DNA from: Roseospira marina
Lineage (GTDB): Bacteria > Pseudomonadota > Alphaproteobacteria > Rhodospirillales > Rhodospirillaceae
Length of the DNA: 64,000 nucleotides
Reading direction: 5' to 3'
Assembly: GCF_014197855.1 (NCBI RefSeq)
Contig: NZ_JACIGJ010000015.1
Coordinates: 1-64,000, forward strand
Shown: positions 17,341-24,853 of the stretch, in pieces
Numbering within the stretch: position 1 is the first letter of the stretch
Layout: each line of letters begins with the position of its first letter
Notes under the pieces: model-generated
The model's input: the letters and a program-made list of their open reading frames with translations, nothing else
The model's database searches: none
Told to the model about the DNA's origin: nothing
Position numbers and translations under genes: made by a program

Positions 17341-18164
17341 GATGCGGAAACCTTCTTCGCGCGCTTGACCTTCTTGCCCTTGGGCTTGATGGGCGCCGGC
17401 AGGTTGACGGGACGCTTGAACGGGGCGCCGAGCAGGCGGCGCCAGGTGGCGATCTGCGGATCCAGGACGAACGCCTCGCCCTCGATCGCCTCCAGCATCT
17501 GCTGCCCGACAGCGTGGATGGTGGTGTAGCTGCCCTCCTCCATCGCCACGCGGGCCTGGAACAGCTTGTTGACCTGAACGTTCGGCCCCAGCTCGTCGGT
17601 CAGGTCGGTGTGGGTAGTCGCGATCATCAGGGTCTTGCCGGCCTGGCGCGCCACCTTCTGCATGTTGAAGGCGATCACCTTGGCGGTCGTACGGTCCAGC
17701 ACGGCGCCGAACTCGTCGGCGATCCACACGTCGGCGTCGCTCTCGATCAGCTTGGCCAGGCGCAGGCGGTAACGCTGCCCGTCGGACAGCTCCGAGGGCT
17801 TGCGCAGGTAGATGTAGGCGTCGGAGATGCCCGCCTTGGCCAGAATGTCGGTCGCCTTGAAGGTGTTCGGACCGACCAGCTCGATGACCGGCTTATCCTC
17901 CAGCACCACGTCGCCCAGGTCGGCCACCTTGAGCCCGTCCGCGGTCATGAGCCGCTTCAGTTCCTTCAGCAGCAGCGACTTGCCCGAGCCGGACTGCCCG
18001 GTGATATAGACGACATCGCCCGGCTCGATCTCGATCTTCGTGCCGTCGTAGATCGTGAACTGCTTGTCCGACAGGCCGATGCCGAACGCCTCGGCGATCT
18101 CCAGCACCCGAGGCGTTCGATCCACACTCGTCGTAAAGCTCTTCTGAATGACGTACTCGGTCAC
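17337..18164 (-). CDS. ABC-type ATPase, COG2401-like (275 aa)
   Basis: Walker A is G-Q-S-G-S-G-K-S (about 56-63). The signature L-S-D-G-Q-R-Y-R-L-R-L-A-K-L-I is followed by Walker B D-V-W-I-A-D-E-F, then a switch region I-A-T-T-H-T-D-L. No membrane segments, so it is a soluble ABC protein, not a transporter. The order and residues match the ATPase half of COG2401, which in archaea is fused to a GNAT; here the two halves are separate genes with a HAD between. The GTG start overlaps the Tad2-like stop by GTGA. The C terminus is Lys-rich. Confidence 0.75.
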   Translation of the reverse strand: MTEYVIQKSFTTSVDRTPRVLEIAEAFGIGLSDKQFTIYDGTKIEIEPGDVVYITGQSGSGKSLLLKELKRLMTADGLKVADLGDVVLEDKPVIELVGPNTFKATDILAKAGISDAYIYLRKPSELSDGQRYRLRLAKLIESDADVWIADEFGAVLDRTTAKVIAFNMQKVARQAGKTLMIATTHTDLTDELGPNVQVNKLFQARVAMEEGSYTTIHAVGQQMLEAIEGEAFVLDPQIATWRRLLGAPFKRPVNLPAPIKPKGKKVKRAKKVSAS

Positions 18165-18427
18165 GCCACGATCTCCCAATCCTCGGCGGCCATGTCGCTC
18201 TGGCTCGGCTGCCAGGGCACGACGGAGCCGTCGGCTGTCTTCATGTCGATGTGCGGCTGGTAGGTGATTTCGGTGCCTTCCGGGTAGATGCCGAGCAGCG
18301 GCGGGCGGTTGACCCGGAAGCGGCTGCCGGCGACCTGAAAGACGAACATTCCCTTGCCGTTCCAGCCGGCGCGGGCCAGGCGGTGTCCCGCCTTGATGGC
18401 CCGCAGGGCGTCGCTGAAGTCCATCAT
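18161..18427 (-). CDS. tad2: Tad2/DUF2829-like anti-Thoeris protein (88 aa)
   Basis: The sequence carries the hallmarks of the DUF2829 family: F-S-D-A-L-R-A-I-K-A-G near the start, R-A-G-W-N-G-K-G-M-F-V-F, Y-Q-P-H-I-D-M-K-T-A-D-G-S-V-V-P-W and S-D-M-A-A-E-D-W-E-I-V at the end. Tad2 proteins of this family are known to sequester the cyclic ADP-ribose signal of Thoeris defence, so this gene probably protects the phage. It starts in the ATGATG shared with the stop of the preceding gene. The +1-frame upstream extension is spurious. Confidence 0.85.
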   Translation of the reverse strand: MMDFSDALRAIKAGHRLARAGWNGKGMFVFQVAGSRFRVNRPPLLGIYPEGTEITYQPHIDMKTADGSVVPWQPSQSDMAAEDWEIVA

Positions 18428-18717
18428 GCCGCTCGCTCCACAACATCGTAGGTCTGGTAAAAAATCTCGGGCTTGCAGGGGTAGAACTCGCCCGCGACAC
18501 CTTCGATGACGAAATCGTCGGGGCCGACCCAATGGGACCCTTCGAGCGTGGCGATCGAAAGCTGCCACTCGCCGAAGGGGTTCAGGTCCATGCTGGCCGG
18601 CGTTTTGGAGCCGCGCGTCCAGTCGATGATCGCGCGGTTGGAGTCCGGCGTTCCGGTCGCCTGCATCGCGCGGATGACAACGGGCTTCTTGCGGTAGGAA
18701 ATCGGAGATTGGGTCAT
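18424..18717 (-). CDS. Small phage protein of the GEFYP-K-P family (97 aa)
   Basis: Starts with S-Y-R-K-K-P-V-V-I-R-A-M-Q-A-T and ends with G-P-D-D-F-V-I-E-G-V-A-G-E-F-Y-P-C-K-P-E-I-F, a very common small phage and prophage family of unknown function. It lies directly upstream of the Tad2-like gene with an ATGA overlap, and its own start overlaps the 138-aa gene. Function unknown; placement next to an anti-defence gene is noted only as context. Confidence 0.7.
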   Translation of the reverse strand: MTQSPISYRKKPVVIRAMQATGTPDSNRAIIDWTRGSKTPASMDLNPFGEWQLSIATLEGSHWVGPDDFVIEGVAGEFYPCKPEIFYQTYDVVERAA

Positions 18718-19130
18718 TCCATGTCCTCGGACTCATCATCGAGCGAGCCGCTCATGGCGCGGTCGATCAGTTGAAACTTCAGGAAGTCGAGATCGCCCAC
18801 GACATCGCGGAACTGCATCATCACCGGGCGGTCATCGGTCGGATCCAGAACCAGCAGCGCCGTGCTGTCGCCGTCGGCGAAGCCGATAAGCCCGACGACG
18901 GACACGACCGCGCCGTTCTCGGCGTCGGCCAACACCTGCCGCAGACCTTCGACGAGCCCAACATTGGCGAAGGCACCCTCGAAGACCGGCTCGGAACTTT
19001 CCGCCGCGGCATCCTCCGCCGGCACGCCCGACGGAAAGCTCAGCACCTTGACGTTGCCGCGGTCGCGGCCATCGACGGCATCCCACACGGCCCGCATTCG
19101 TGCCCGCAGCTCGACGAGCTTCTCGCTCAT
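18714..19130 (-). CDS. Unknown protein (138 aa)
   Basis: Not recognised. A basic, helical N terminus is followed by an Ala/Glu-rich linker and a beta-rich C-terminal half (V-V-S-V-V-G-L-I-G-F, L-L-V-L-D-P-T-D-D-R-P-V-M-M). It ends in an acidic tail. It sits within the overlapping operon, with ATGA at both ends, so it is certainly translated with its neighbours. Confidence 0.65.
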   Translation of the reverse strand: MSEKLVELRARMRAVWDAVDGRDRGNVKVLSFPSGVPAEDAAAESSEPVFEGAFANVGLVEGLRQVLADAENGAVVSVVGLIGFADGDSTALLVLDPTDDRPVMMQFRDVVGDLDFLKFQLIDRAMSGSLDDESEDME

Positions 19131-19795
19131 GCCGCAATGTCCAGGGTGTCGAGGTAGGCGATCAGGGCGTCCGGGCCAGTCTTGCCGGTCATGCTCTCGA
19201 TGCGCGCCATGAACGCCTTGACGTGGCGGATGTCGCCGGTGCGCATCTTCTTGAACCCGAAGGCTTCGGAGATCGGCAGCTCCTTCTCGTCGATCTCCTG
19301 GACGTGCTGCTCGTTCTCGGCCCGCTGAAGCTCGACCGCCTCGCCGATGTCGTCGACGAAGGCGGTCGCGTCGATCTGGCCGAGGTCGGCGAGCATGAAG
19401 TTCAACTCATGCTCGCCGAAGCCGGTGTCGGCCAGATCGAACTCGATGTCCTTTAGGCCCTGAAGAGCTTCGCGCAGCAGATCGGTGTCATAGGCGGTCG
19501 AGGTGGTGCGGTTGTCGGCCAGGCGCAGGGCCTCGGCCTCAGCCGTGGTCAGATCGGTGCGACACACCACCGGCGCGCGGGTCAGACCCAGGCTGAGGGC
19601 GGCCAGTCGCCGGCCGTGGCCGGCGATGATCACGCCGTCGCGGTCGATGACGATCGGCTGGGTCCAGCCGAATCGCTTGATCGACCGCGACAGGGCCTCG
19701 ATCTGCTCGTCATCGTGCAGCTTGGCGTTCTTCTCGTAGGGCTTGATATCGTCCAGGCTCCAGCTCTGGACCGGCAGGGCTTCGGCGTCACTCAT
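19127..19795 (-). CDS. ParB/sulfiredoxin-fold protein 1 (222 aa)
   Basis: Residues 8-110 show the ParB N-terminal fold: S-L-D-D-I-K-P-Y-E-K-N-A-K-L-H, then S-R-S-I-K-R-F-G-W-T-Q-P-I-V-I-D-R-D-G and the nucleotide-binding G-H-G-R-R-L-A-A. No obvious C-terminal helix-turn-helix follows. Phage proteins of this type usually accompany DNA methylases or modification genes rather than act in partition. The ATG at 19795 is chosen because it overlaps the small CxxC gene by 8 bp; an in-frame upstream extension lies inside that gene. Confidence 0.75.
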   Translation of the reverse strand: MSDAEALPVQSWSLDDIKPYEKNAKLHDDEQIEALSRSIKRFGWTQPIVIDRDGVIIAGHGRRLAALSLGLTRAPVVCRTDLTTAEAEALRLADNRTTSTAYDTDLLREALQGLKDIEFDLADTGFGEHELNFMLADLGQIDATAFVDDIGEAVELQRAENEQHVQEIDEKELPISEAFGFKKMRTGDIRHVKAFMARIESMTGKTGPDALIAYLDTLDIAA

Positions 19796-19958
19796 CGTCG
19801 TTGGTCTCTTCAAAATGTGGGGAATCCGAGAGGTCGAGATCGTCCAGAGCGCGCTCTTCGAAATTCTCACCGATCGTGCAGGAAGCGCACGGGTAGGTGC
19901 CGATGTGCTGGCAGTCGCGACAGTCGTCGAACTTCGCGCGTCGGAACCGCTTAGGCAT
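19788..19958 (-). CDS. Small CxxC protein (56 aa)
   Basis: Contains C-R-D-C and, ten residues on, C-A-S-C, a probable zinc knuckle, followed by an acidic tail. Start and stop overlap the two ParB-fold genes by 8 bp each (ATGCCTAA and ATGAGTGA), so it is coupled to them and may be their partner. No known family recognised. Confidence 0.65.
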   Translation of the reverse strand: MPKRFRRAKFDDCRDCQHIGTYPCASCTIGENFEERALDDLDLSDSPHFEETNDDE

Positions 19959-20613
19959 CGTCGGAGGCACCCAGCAGCGCGTGGACCAGGGCGTCGCCCG
20001 CGTTCGTCAGGGCATCAGCCTCCGTGAAGCCCTGTTCCGTCTGAATGGACTGGATCAGCTTGGAGACGCGCTCCGAGTCACCGATAGCCACCTTGAAGCG
20101 CATCACAACGTGCGTCTTGGCCGTCTTTTCAGACGTATCCGTTGGCGAAGTATCGCTGGGCGCTTCACTTTCGTCGTAATCCAGCGCGTCAACGTCTATA
20201 TTGACTGACGACATGATCGAATCGAGATCGGTGTCGGTGTATGGCAGAAATGATTCGAGGTCGTCTTGAGAAACACCCAGTCCATCCAACAGATGCGCCA
20301 GCCCCATGATGTCGTCGGAGCCGTAGCGCGCGTTGTCGGCCAGGCTGATCTCCTTGGCGCGAACGTCGTCGATCCGGCCGACGCTGATGACCGGCACTTC
20401 CTTGATACCCAGGCGGATCGCGGCGTCGCGCCGGTGTTCGCCACCCAGGATCTGGAAGCCGTCGTCGGTCTCGCGCACCACGATCGGCTTGAACATGCCC
20501 ATACGCCGGATGGCCGTATCGAGCTTGGCCTCGTTCTCCGGCGACATCTGGTTGGTATTCCAGGGGTTCGCCTTGAGGTCTTCGGGATTTGCATAAAGCT
20601 GGGTCGGCGTCAT
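19951..20613 (-). CDS. ParB/sulfiredoxin-fold protein 2 (220 aa)
   Basis: Begins Y-A-N-P-E-D-L-K-A-N-P-W-N, then M-G-M-F-K-P-I-V-V-R-E and G-G-E-H-R-R (about 58-63), the ParB nuclease/nucleotidase-type motif. The C-terminal half is acidic and Ser/Thr-rich, ending in a helical segment. It is the first gene of the leftward operon; AAGGG precedes the ATG and palindrome site 8 lies 12 bp upstream, shared with the divergent helicase gene. The two ParB-fold proteins are clearly different and not a recent duplication. Confidence 0.78.
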   Translation of the reverse strand: MTPTQLYANPEDLKANPWNTNQMSPENEAKLDTAIRRMGMFKPIVVRETDDGFQILGGEHRRDAAIRLGIKEVPVISVGRIDDVRAKEISLADNARYGSDDIMGLAHLLDGLGVSQDDLESFLPYTDTDLDSIMSSVNIDVDALDYDESEAPSDTSPTDTSEKTAKTHVVMRFKVAIGDSERVSKLIQSIQTEQGFTEADALTNAGDALVHALLGASDDA

Positions 20614-20625
20614 TCGGCTTGCCCT

Positions 20626-20643
20626 TCAATCAAAACTGATTTA
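20626..20643. promoter_or_regulatory. Palindromic 18-bp motif, site 8, in a divergent gap
   Basis: TCAATCA-AAAC-TGATTTA, in the 68-bp gap between the ParB-fold operon (minus) and the helicase operon (plus); able to control both. Confidence 0.75.
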
Positions 20644-20681
20644 TCCATACCGCAACTGGTACGAATTGGCAAGGCGTGAAG

Positions 20682-22370
20682 ATGGCGGATACTCTAACTT
20701 TGGCAGCATCTTGCGTCGGCGCGCAGGTTCTCGGCGCAGACCGCGAGGTAAAGCTGTTTCTGAGCCAGCTCTTGTCTTACCGCGTGGACGGGGCTGAATA
20801 CTCAGGCGCCTTCAAGGCGGGCCATTGGGACGGGCGCAGCAGCTTCTACAACTGGGGCACCAGCAAATTCCCGGCCGGCTTCGCCATGTTCGTTCACGAC
20901 GCGCTGATCGCGAAGGGCTACAAGGTTCGGTTTGTGCGCAAGCCGGCGCCGGGGCCGCGCGGCCCCGAGACGTTCCATCTGTTTCGCGGGCGCGGCACGG
21001 ATCCCCGCTACGACTACCAGGCGGACGTTGTGCGCCAGCTCATCAAGCACCGGATCGGCATCGCGCGTGTGGCCACCGGTGGCGGCAAGAGCTGGATCGC
21101 CACGCTCGCCATTCATCGCATTCGACGGCCGACGCTGTTTCTGACCACGCGCGGCGTGCTGATGTACCAGATGGCAGATGGTCTGAAGGAGGCTGGGTTC
21201 AGCGTCGGCATTCTCGGTGACGGCGAGTTCACGCCCAAGGCCATCAACTGCGCCATGGTTCAGACGCTCGCGGCGCGCGTCGAGGACGTGAGTCGGGACG
21301 ATATGGTCGAGCGCGAGCTGCTGTTCATTCTGGAGGCCGAGACCGAGAAGGTGAACGCACTGCGCAGCCAGCTCAAAAAGGCGAAGACGCCGGCCGCCGA
21401 GATCAAGCGCAGAACGATGGATCTCGCCGCCGCGCTGGAGAAGGCGCGCGAGCCCGACGCCTCCATCGTGGAGCGGATGACCGAGAAGCACCGGCTGCAC
21501 CACATCCGGCGGCGCAAGACCATCAAGCTGTTGGAGGTGATCGAGTTCGTCATCGGCGAGGAAGCGCACGAGGCCGGCGGCAACAGCTACTTCGAAATCC
21601 TGAAGCACTGTCGCAATGCCCATTATCGCCTGGCGCTGACGGCCACGCCCTTTATGCGCCCGGACGCCGAGGCCAACATGCGTCTCATGGCCGCCTTCGG
21701 CACCGTGATCGCTGAGGTCAGCGAGAAGATGCTGATCGACCGGGGCATCCTAGCCACGCCCTACTTCAAGATCGTCTCCACGCCCAAGCCGGCCAAGCTC
21801 TACAAGACGACGACGTGGCAGCGGGCCTACAAGATCGGCATCGTTGAGAATGAGGCGCGCAATCGGGAGATCGTGAAGCACGCGGCACAGGCGGCTCGGC
21901 TCGGCCTGACCGCCATGGTCCTGGTGCAGCACAAGGCGCACGGCGTCCAGCTCCTGAAGATGCTCAAGGCCGTCGGGATGCGCGCGGCCTACATCTACGG
22001 CGAACATGACCAAAACGAGCGGAAGCATCGGCTCAACCAGCTCAAGACGGGCGAGATCCAGTGCCTGATCGGCACCACCATCCTCGATGTCGGCGTCGAC
22101 GTGCCGGCGGTCGGCATGGTGATCCTGGCCGGCGGCGGCAAGGCCGAGATCAGTCTGCGCCAACGCATCGGTCGCGGTCTTCGCGAAAAGAAACGCGGCC
22201 CGAATGTGGCGCTCGTCATTGACTTCGCCGACGAATACAACATGCACCTGCGCAGCCATGCCCAAGAGCGCCTTGCTATTCTCAAGTCAACCCCCGGCTT
22301 TTCTGAACGCATACTTGCGCCCGGCACAGACTTTGATTATCGTGGGCTTGGGTTCACTCTTGCATCGTAG
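20682..22370 (+). CDS. UvsW-like SF2 helicase (562 aa)
   Basis: A DNA/RNA helicase for recombination or replication restart. The N-terminal 110 residues precede Walker A A-T-G-G-G-K-S (about 131). Motif III is L-A-L-T-A-T-P-F, and motif VI Q-R-I-G-R-G-L-R-E-K. Motif II reads G-E-E-A-H, with Glu in place of the usual Asp of DEAH. Between motifs Ib and II, about 205-285, sits an unusual charged coiled-coil insert. The ATG at 20682 has AAGG seven bases upstream; the GTG at 20676 is too close to it. Confidence 0.85.
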   Translation: MADTLTLAASCVGAQVLGADREVKLFLSQLLSYRVDGAEYSGAFKAGHWDGRSSFYNWGTSKFPAGFAMFVHDALIAKGYKVRFVRKPAPGPRGPETFHLFRGRGTDPRYDYQADVVRQLIKHRIGIARVATGGGKSWIATLAIHRIRRPTLFLTTRGVLMYQMADGLKEAGFSVGILGDGEFTPKAINCAMVQTLAARVEDVSRDDMVERELLFILEAETEKVNALRSQLKKAKTPAAEIKRRTMDLAAALEKAREPDASIVERMTEKHRLHHIRRRKTIKLLEVIEFVIGEEAHEAGGNSYFEILKHCRNAHYRLALTATPFMRPDAEANMRLMAAFGTVIAEVSEKMLIDRGILATPYFKIVSTPKPAKLYKTTTWQRAYKIGIVENEARNREIVKHAAQAARLGLTAMVLVQHKAHGVQLLKMLKAVGMRAAYIYGEHDQNERKHRLNQLKTGEIQCLIGTTILDVGVDVPAVGMVILAGGGKAEISLRQRIGRGLREKKRGPNVALVIDFADEYNMHLRSHAQERLAILKSTPGFSERILAPGTDFDYRGLGFTLAS

Positions 22371-22376
22371 GTTTTT

Positions 22377-22553
22377 ATGAAGCGCGTCGATCCTATTCAC
22401 TTCTTCGACGACAAGGGTGTCTCAGCTTTGGTTCGGGAGAACCTGGAGGCGGAGAACGCGGCTCTGCGCGAGAAAAACGCGCGCCTTGAGCGCACCGTCC
22501 GGTCCCAGGCCCTGCGTATTCGCACGCTCATGGGACCGGATACGCTTACATAG
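22377..22553 (+). CDS. Small coiled-coil protein (58 aa)
   Basis: ATG just after the helicase stop. The middle (E-N-L-E-A-E-N-A-A-L-R-E-K-N-A-R-L-E) forms regular heptads like a leucine zipper. No family recognised. It could be a dimeric partner or regulator of the helicase. The ribosome site is poor, suggesting translational coupling to the helicase. Confidence 0.5.
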   Translation: MKRVDPIHFFDDKGVSALVRENLEAENAALREKNARLERTVRSQALRIRTLMGPDTLT

Positions 22554-22616
22554 TCCGCGGGCGCGTGTTGAAATTGTTGCGCTTCTCGCATTCTCTACTT
22601 GACGCCTTGCAAAAGA

Positions 22617-22634
22617 TAAATCATAAATGACTTA
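22617..22634. promoter_or_regulatory. Palindromic 18-bp motif, site 9
   Basis: TAAATCA-TAAA-TGACTTA, 26 bp upstream of the 57-aa gene. TTGACG lies 12 bp before TAAATC, so its left half may double as a -10 element. Confidence 0.75.
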
Positions 22635-22660
22635 TTCTCAGTCGACAAAGGATAGAGCCC

Positions 22661-22834
22661 ATGTCCCGTCAGCAGGTGACGGTCACCCCCGCGATTCATC
22701 AAATTCTCAAACGTATGGCTGCGTTTGAGAATTTGAAAATGAATGATCTGCTCTGGCGGATGATTCAGCAGCGTCTCGCGACCTACCAGCCGCACACGCG
22801 CCAATCCGTCATGGAAGGAGTCAAGACGAAATGA
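22661..22834 (+). CDS. Ribbon-helix-helix-like small protein (57 aa)
   Basis: Starts Q-V-T-V-T-P-A-I-H-Q-I-L-K-R-M, then F-E-N-L-K-M-N-D-L-L-W-R-M-I-Q-Q-R-L: a short beta strand followed by two helices, the Arc/MetJ layout. AAAGGA lies upstream, and its stop overlaps the next start by ATGA, forming a pair of small DNA-binding-type proteins behind palindrome site 9. A dimer of this kind could recognise a short palindrome, so it is a candidate binder of the 18-bp sites. Confidence 0.6.
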   Translation: MSRQQVTVTPAIHQILKRMAAFENLKMNDLLWRMIQQRLATYQPHTRQSVMEGVKTK

Positions 22835-23058
22835 CCACCAAGTCCAACAAGCCGGCCGTTGATCGCACTACCGTCGCCCTGGATCGCACTCTCGTGCGTC
22901 AGGCCGATCTCCTGGCCACCGTTCTCGGAATGTCGCGCGCCGATCTGATCTCTCGCGGCATCACGATCATGTCGCAGGGCCAGCCGGAGCACATCAAGCA
23001 GACCCTGAAGGATATGGCCGCGCACACGCCGGCCACCAACACAGCCTCGGCTGCGTGA
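22831..23058 (+). CDS. Second ribbon-helix-helix-like protein (75 aa)
   Basis: T-T-V-A-L-D-R-T-L-V-R-Q-A-D-L-L-A-T-V-L-G-M-S-R-A-D-L-I-S-R-G-I-T has the strand-helix-turn-helix pattern of CopG/Arc-type repressors. Flanks are disordered, Ser/Ala-rich. It overlaps both neighbours (ATGA before, TGATG after), so the two RHH-like proteins and the kinase are one unit. DNA target unknown. Confidence 0.6.
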   Translation: MTTKSNKPAVDRTTVALDRTLVRQADLLATVLGMSRADLISRGITIMSQGQPEHIKQTLKDMAAHTPATNTASAA

Positions 23059-23618
23059 TGTCCAAGCCCTTGCCCTTCGCGGTGTTCGCTGGTCATCCCC
23101 TCGCCGGCAAGACCACCGCCGCAACGCTCTTCGCCCAGCTCCGCACGCCGTCGACCCTGATTGATGATGCAGCGCCGCTTCGGGAGATCGCGATGCGCAA
23201 CTTCGGTCTGACCTGGCAGCAGGTCAGCACCGCGGAGGGCAAGGCTCAGTCGGTCGAGGTGGCCGGTGCGACCATGACGGTGCGCCAGATCCTCGGCCGG
23301 CTCGGCAAGTCCCTGGAAAACGAGCTGGGTGAGTTCATCCTGCCCTGGATGGCCACACACCGTCTCCCGGACGATGTAGCCGCTCTGATCGCCTCGGCCC
23401 GGCGCCGCAACGGCGCATACTATCGCCAGCGCGGCGGTATCGTGATTCAGATCGACAATCCTCTCGCCGGCCCCTCGGGCAACGACTTCGATCTGTGGGA
23501 TCGAACCGAGGTTGATTTCGTCGTCCTGAATGACGGGCTCGCGGGCGGCCTGTCGGAAGACCAGGCCAAGGACGATCTGCGGCGCAAGCTGGCCACCATC
23601 GCCGTTCTGTTCGACTAG
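23058..23618 (+). CDS. Deoxynucleoside monophosphate kinase (186 aa)
   Basis: P-loop G-H-P-L-A-G-K-T-T at about 12-20. M-T-V-R-Q-I-L-G-R-L-G-K-S-L (about 75-88) and the tail V-D-F-V-V-L-N-D match phage dNMP kinases such as the T4 and T5 enzymes, which make dNDPs for replication. This suits the RNR, ThyX and dUTPase encoded at 50-55 kb. TGATG junction with the RHH gene. Length is slightly short for the family. Confidence 0.72.
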   Translation: MSKPLPFAVFAGHPLAGKTTAATLFAQLRTPSTLIDDAAPLREIAMRNFGLTWQQVSTAEGKAQSVEVAGATMTVRQILGRLGKSLENELGEFILPWMATHRLPDDVAALIASARRRNGAYYRQRGGIVIQIDNPLAGPSGNDFDLWDRTEVDFVVLNDGLAGGLSEDQAKDDLRRKLATIAVLFD

Positions 23619-23627
23619 GAGCACTCC

Positions 23628-23789
23628 ATGTTTTCGTGGACGTTTTTTATCTCTGAGGTGATCTATGCCGTCATGTTGTTGGCTGCGGTGTTGTGGAGCG
23701 TCCTCTCGGCCGGCGCGGCCGTCGTGTTCCTTCTGATGCTGCTGAGCGCCGTCATCGGCAATCCCACGTCGCTTTTGTCGCTGGGGTAG
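23628..23789 (+). CDS. Small membrane protein (53 aa)
   Basis: Two hydrophobic stretches, about 5-22 and 27-44, with few charges, make a two-pass inner-membrane peptide. AGGAG stands 7 bases before the ATG. Position after dNMP kinase; no family recognised. A holin-like role is possible but nothing nearby supports lysis. Confidence 0.6.
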   Translation: MFSWTFFISEVIYAVMLLAAVLWSVLSAGAAVVFLLMLLSAVIGNPTSLLSLG

Positions 23790-23807
23790 TACATCAATTT
23801 TGATTGC
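23790..23807. promoter_or_regulatory. Palindromic 18-bp motif, site 10
   Basis: TACATCA-ATTT-TGATTGC, directly after the membrane-protein stop and 8 bp before the next ATG, in the space of a ribosome-binding site. Confidence 0.7.
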
Positions 23808-23815
23808 TCTCTATC

Positions 23816-24340
23816 ATGGCCATCGTTCGCGATCCCGCGCTTCTTCCGATATCAGACGCGCCATCCTTCGGCGCGTCCCGTATGACCGACGCTTGCGGCG
23901 CGGCGCCATATGACACCTGGCGGCAGCCGAAGCCGGACGTCGACACGACGAACTGCCCCCAGGTTTGGCTCAAGCGGTCGGACGATGGCGACGCCGTCTT
24001 CGTCGGGCACGTCAATCTATCCATCAACAATCTCGCGCGCGTCGTGTCTCTTCCTCTGATGATGTACGAGGATGACGCTGTGGGGCTGGGCGCGGACAGT
24101 TTCGGTCCGCGCTACCGCACGATTGATCTGCCCGTCGGCCGCTTGGATAGAGTCATTCCCAACGCCGAACTGCGCCACAGTCTCCACATCAAGGACGAGC
24201 ACAACATTCCGGCCTACGCAATCGAGCACCAGGACGTGTATCGCGACGCCACATGCTTCAGTTGGCCGGCTTTATCCGCGACCCTGGAGCAGTATGAGGA
24301 TCTGTTCGACCTCGACCTCTTCGTTCCCGGCGGTCGATGA
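23816..24340 (+). CDS. Unknown protein (174 aa)
   Basis: Not recognised. Proline-rich N terminus, then a mixed alpha/beta body with several acidic patches (Y-E-D-D-A-V-G-L-G-A-D) and an acidic C terminus. The ATG has no Shine-Dalgarno; palindrome site 10 lies in its place. The stop overlaps the kinase-like gene by TGATG order, so the pair is co-translated. Confidence 0.55.
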   Translation: MAIVRDPALLPISDAPSFGASRMTDACGAAPYDTWRQPKPDVDTTNCPQVWLKRSDDGDAVFVGHVNLSINNLARVVSLPLMMYEDDAVGLGADSFGPRYRTIDLPVGRLDRVIPNAELRHSLHIKDEHNIPAYAIEHQDVYRDATCFSWPALSATLEQYEDLFDLDLFVPGGR

Positions 24341-24790
24341 GCGCGATCTACGAGGATCTGTGGTCCGGCGAGCTGGACGATTTCATCTTTGGCCCACTCA
24401 TCGGCGAAGGCCAGGATCGCCAGGTCTACGTCTTTCGGCCGGACCCCACCCGCGTCATCAAGGTCGAGCGGCCCGGCGTCGAGTTCGCCAACGTCGCCGA
24501 GTGGGCGCTGTGGCACGAGGCGAAGCACGCCGGCGTAAACGAGTGGTTCGCCTCGTGCTTCGGCATTTCCCTGGGCGGCAATTTTCTCGTCCAGGCCCGC
24601 ACGGAGCCCGTCTCCCCGCGCGATCTGCCCGAGCGACTGCCCAGCTTTTTTTGCCGACATCAAGCCCAGCAACTTCGGTCTGTTTGATGGACGCATAGTC
24701 GCGCACGACTATGCTAATCACAGCGTATATACCCGCGGTTTGCATAAGTGGACGCTGCGCAAGGTCTCCTCCAAGGATCGGAATCGGTAG
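24337..24790 (+). pseudogene. Kinase-like gene split by a frame change in a T7 run
   Basis: The first frame ends at 24687 after 116 residues and shows an N lobe: G-E-G-Q-D-R-Q-V-Y-V-F, then V-I-K-V-E (the probable ATP lysine) and a helix with H-E-A-K-H. At the seven T bases 24646-24652 sense continues in another frame, giving A-D-I-K-P-S-N-F-G-L-F-D-G-R-I-V-A-H-D-Y and stopping at 24790. D-x-K-x-x-N and the later D-Y fit a catalytic loop and metal site of small phage kinase-like proteins. Joined length is about 150 residues. It may be real slippage, mutation or a sequencing error. Confidence 0.65.
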
Positions 24791-24853
24791 ACATCGGCCG
24801 ATTTAGGATCCATTGTGCGATTTCGCGTCTTAACGACTTCGCGGAATCACCCC

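Noticed and set aside
18428-18500. Longer version of the ABC ATPase or Tad2 genes through upstream in-frame sequence
   Set aside because: The upstream parts lie inside the 97-aa gene in a wrong frame; GTG 18164 and ATG 18427 fit the overlap pattern.
23628-23789. Holin gene
   Set aside because: Two-pass membrane peptide, but no endolysin or spanin nearby; function left open.
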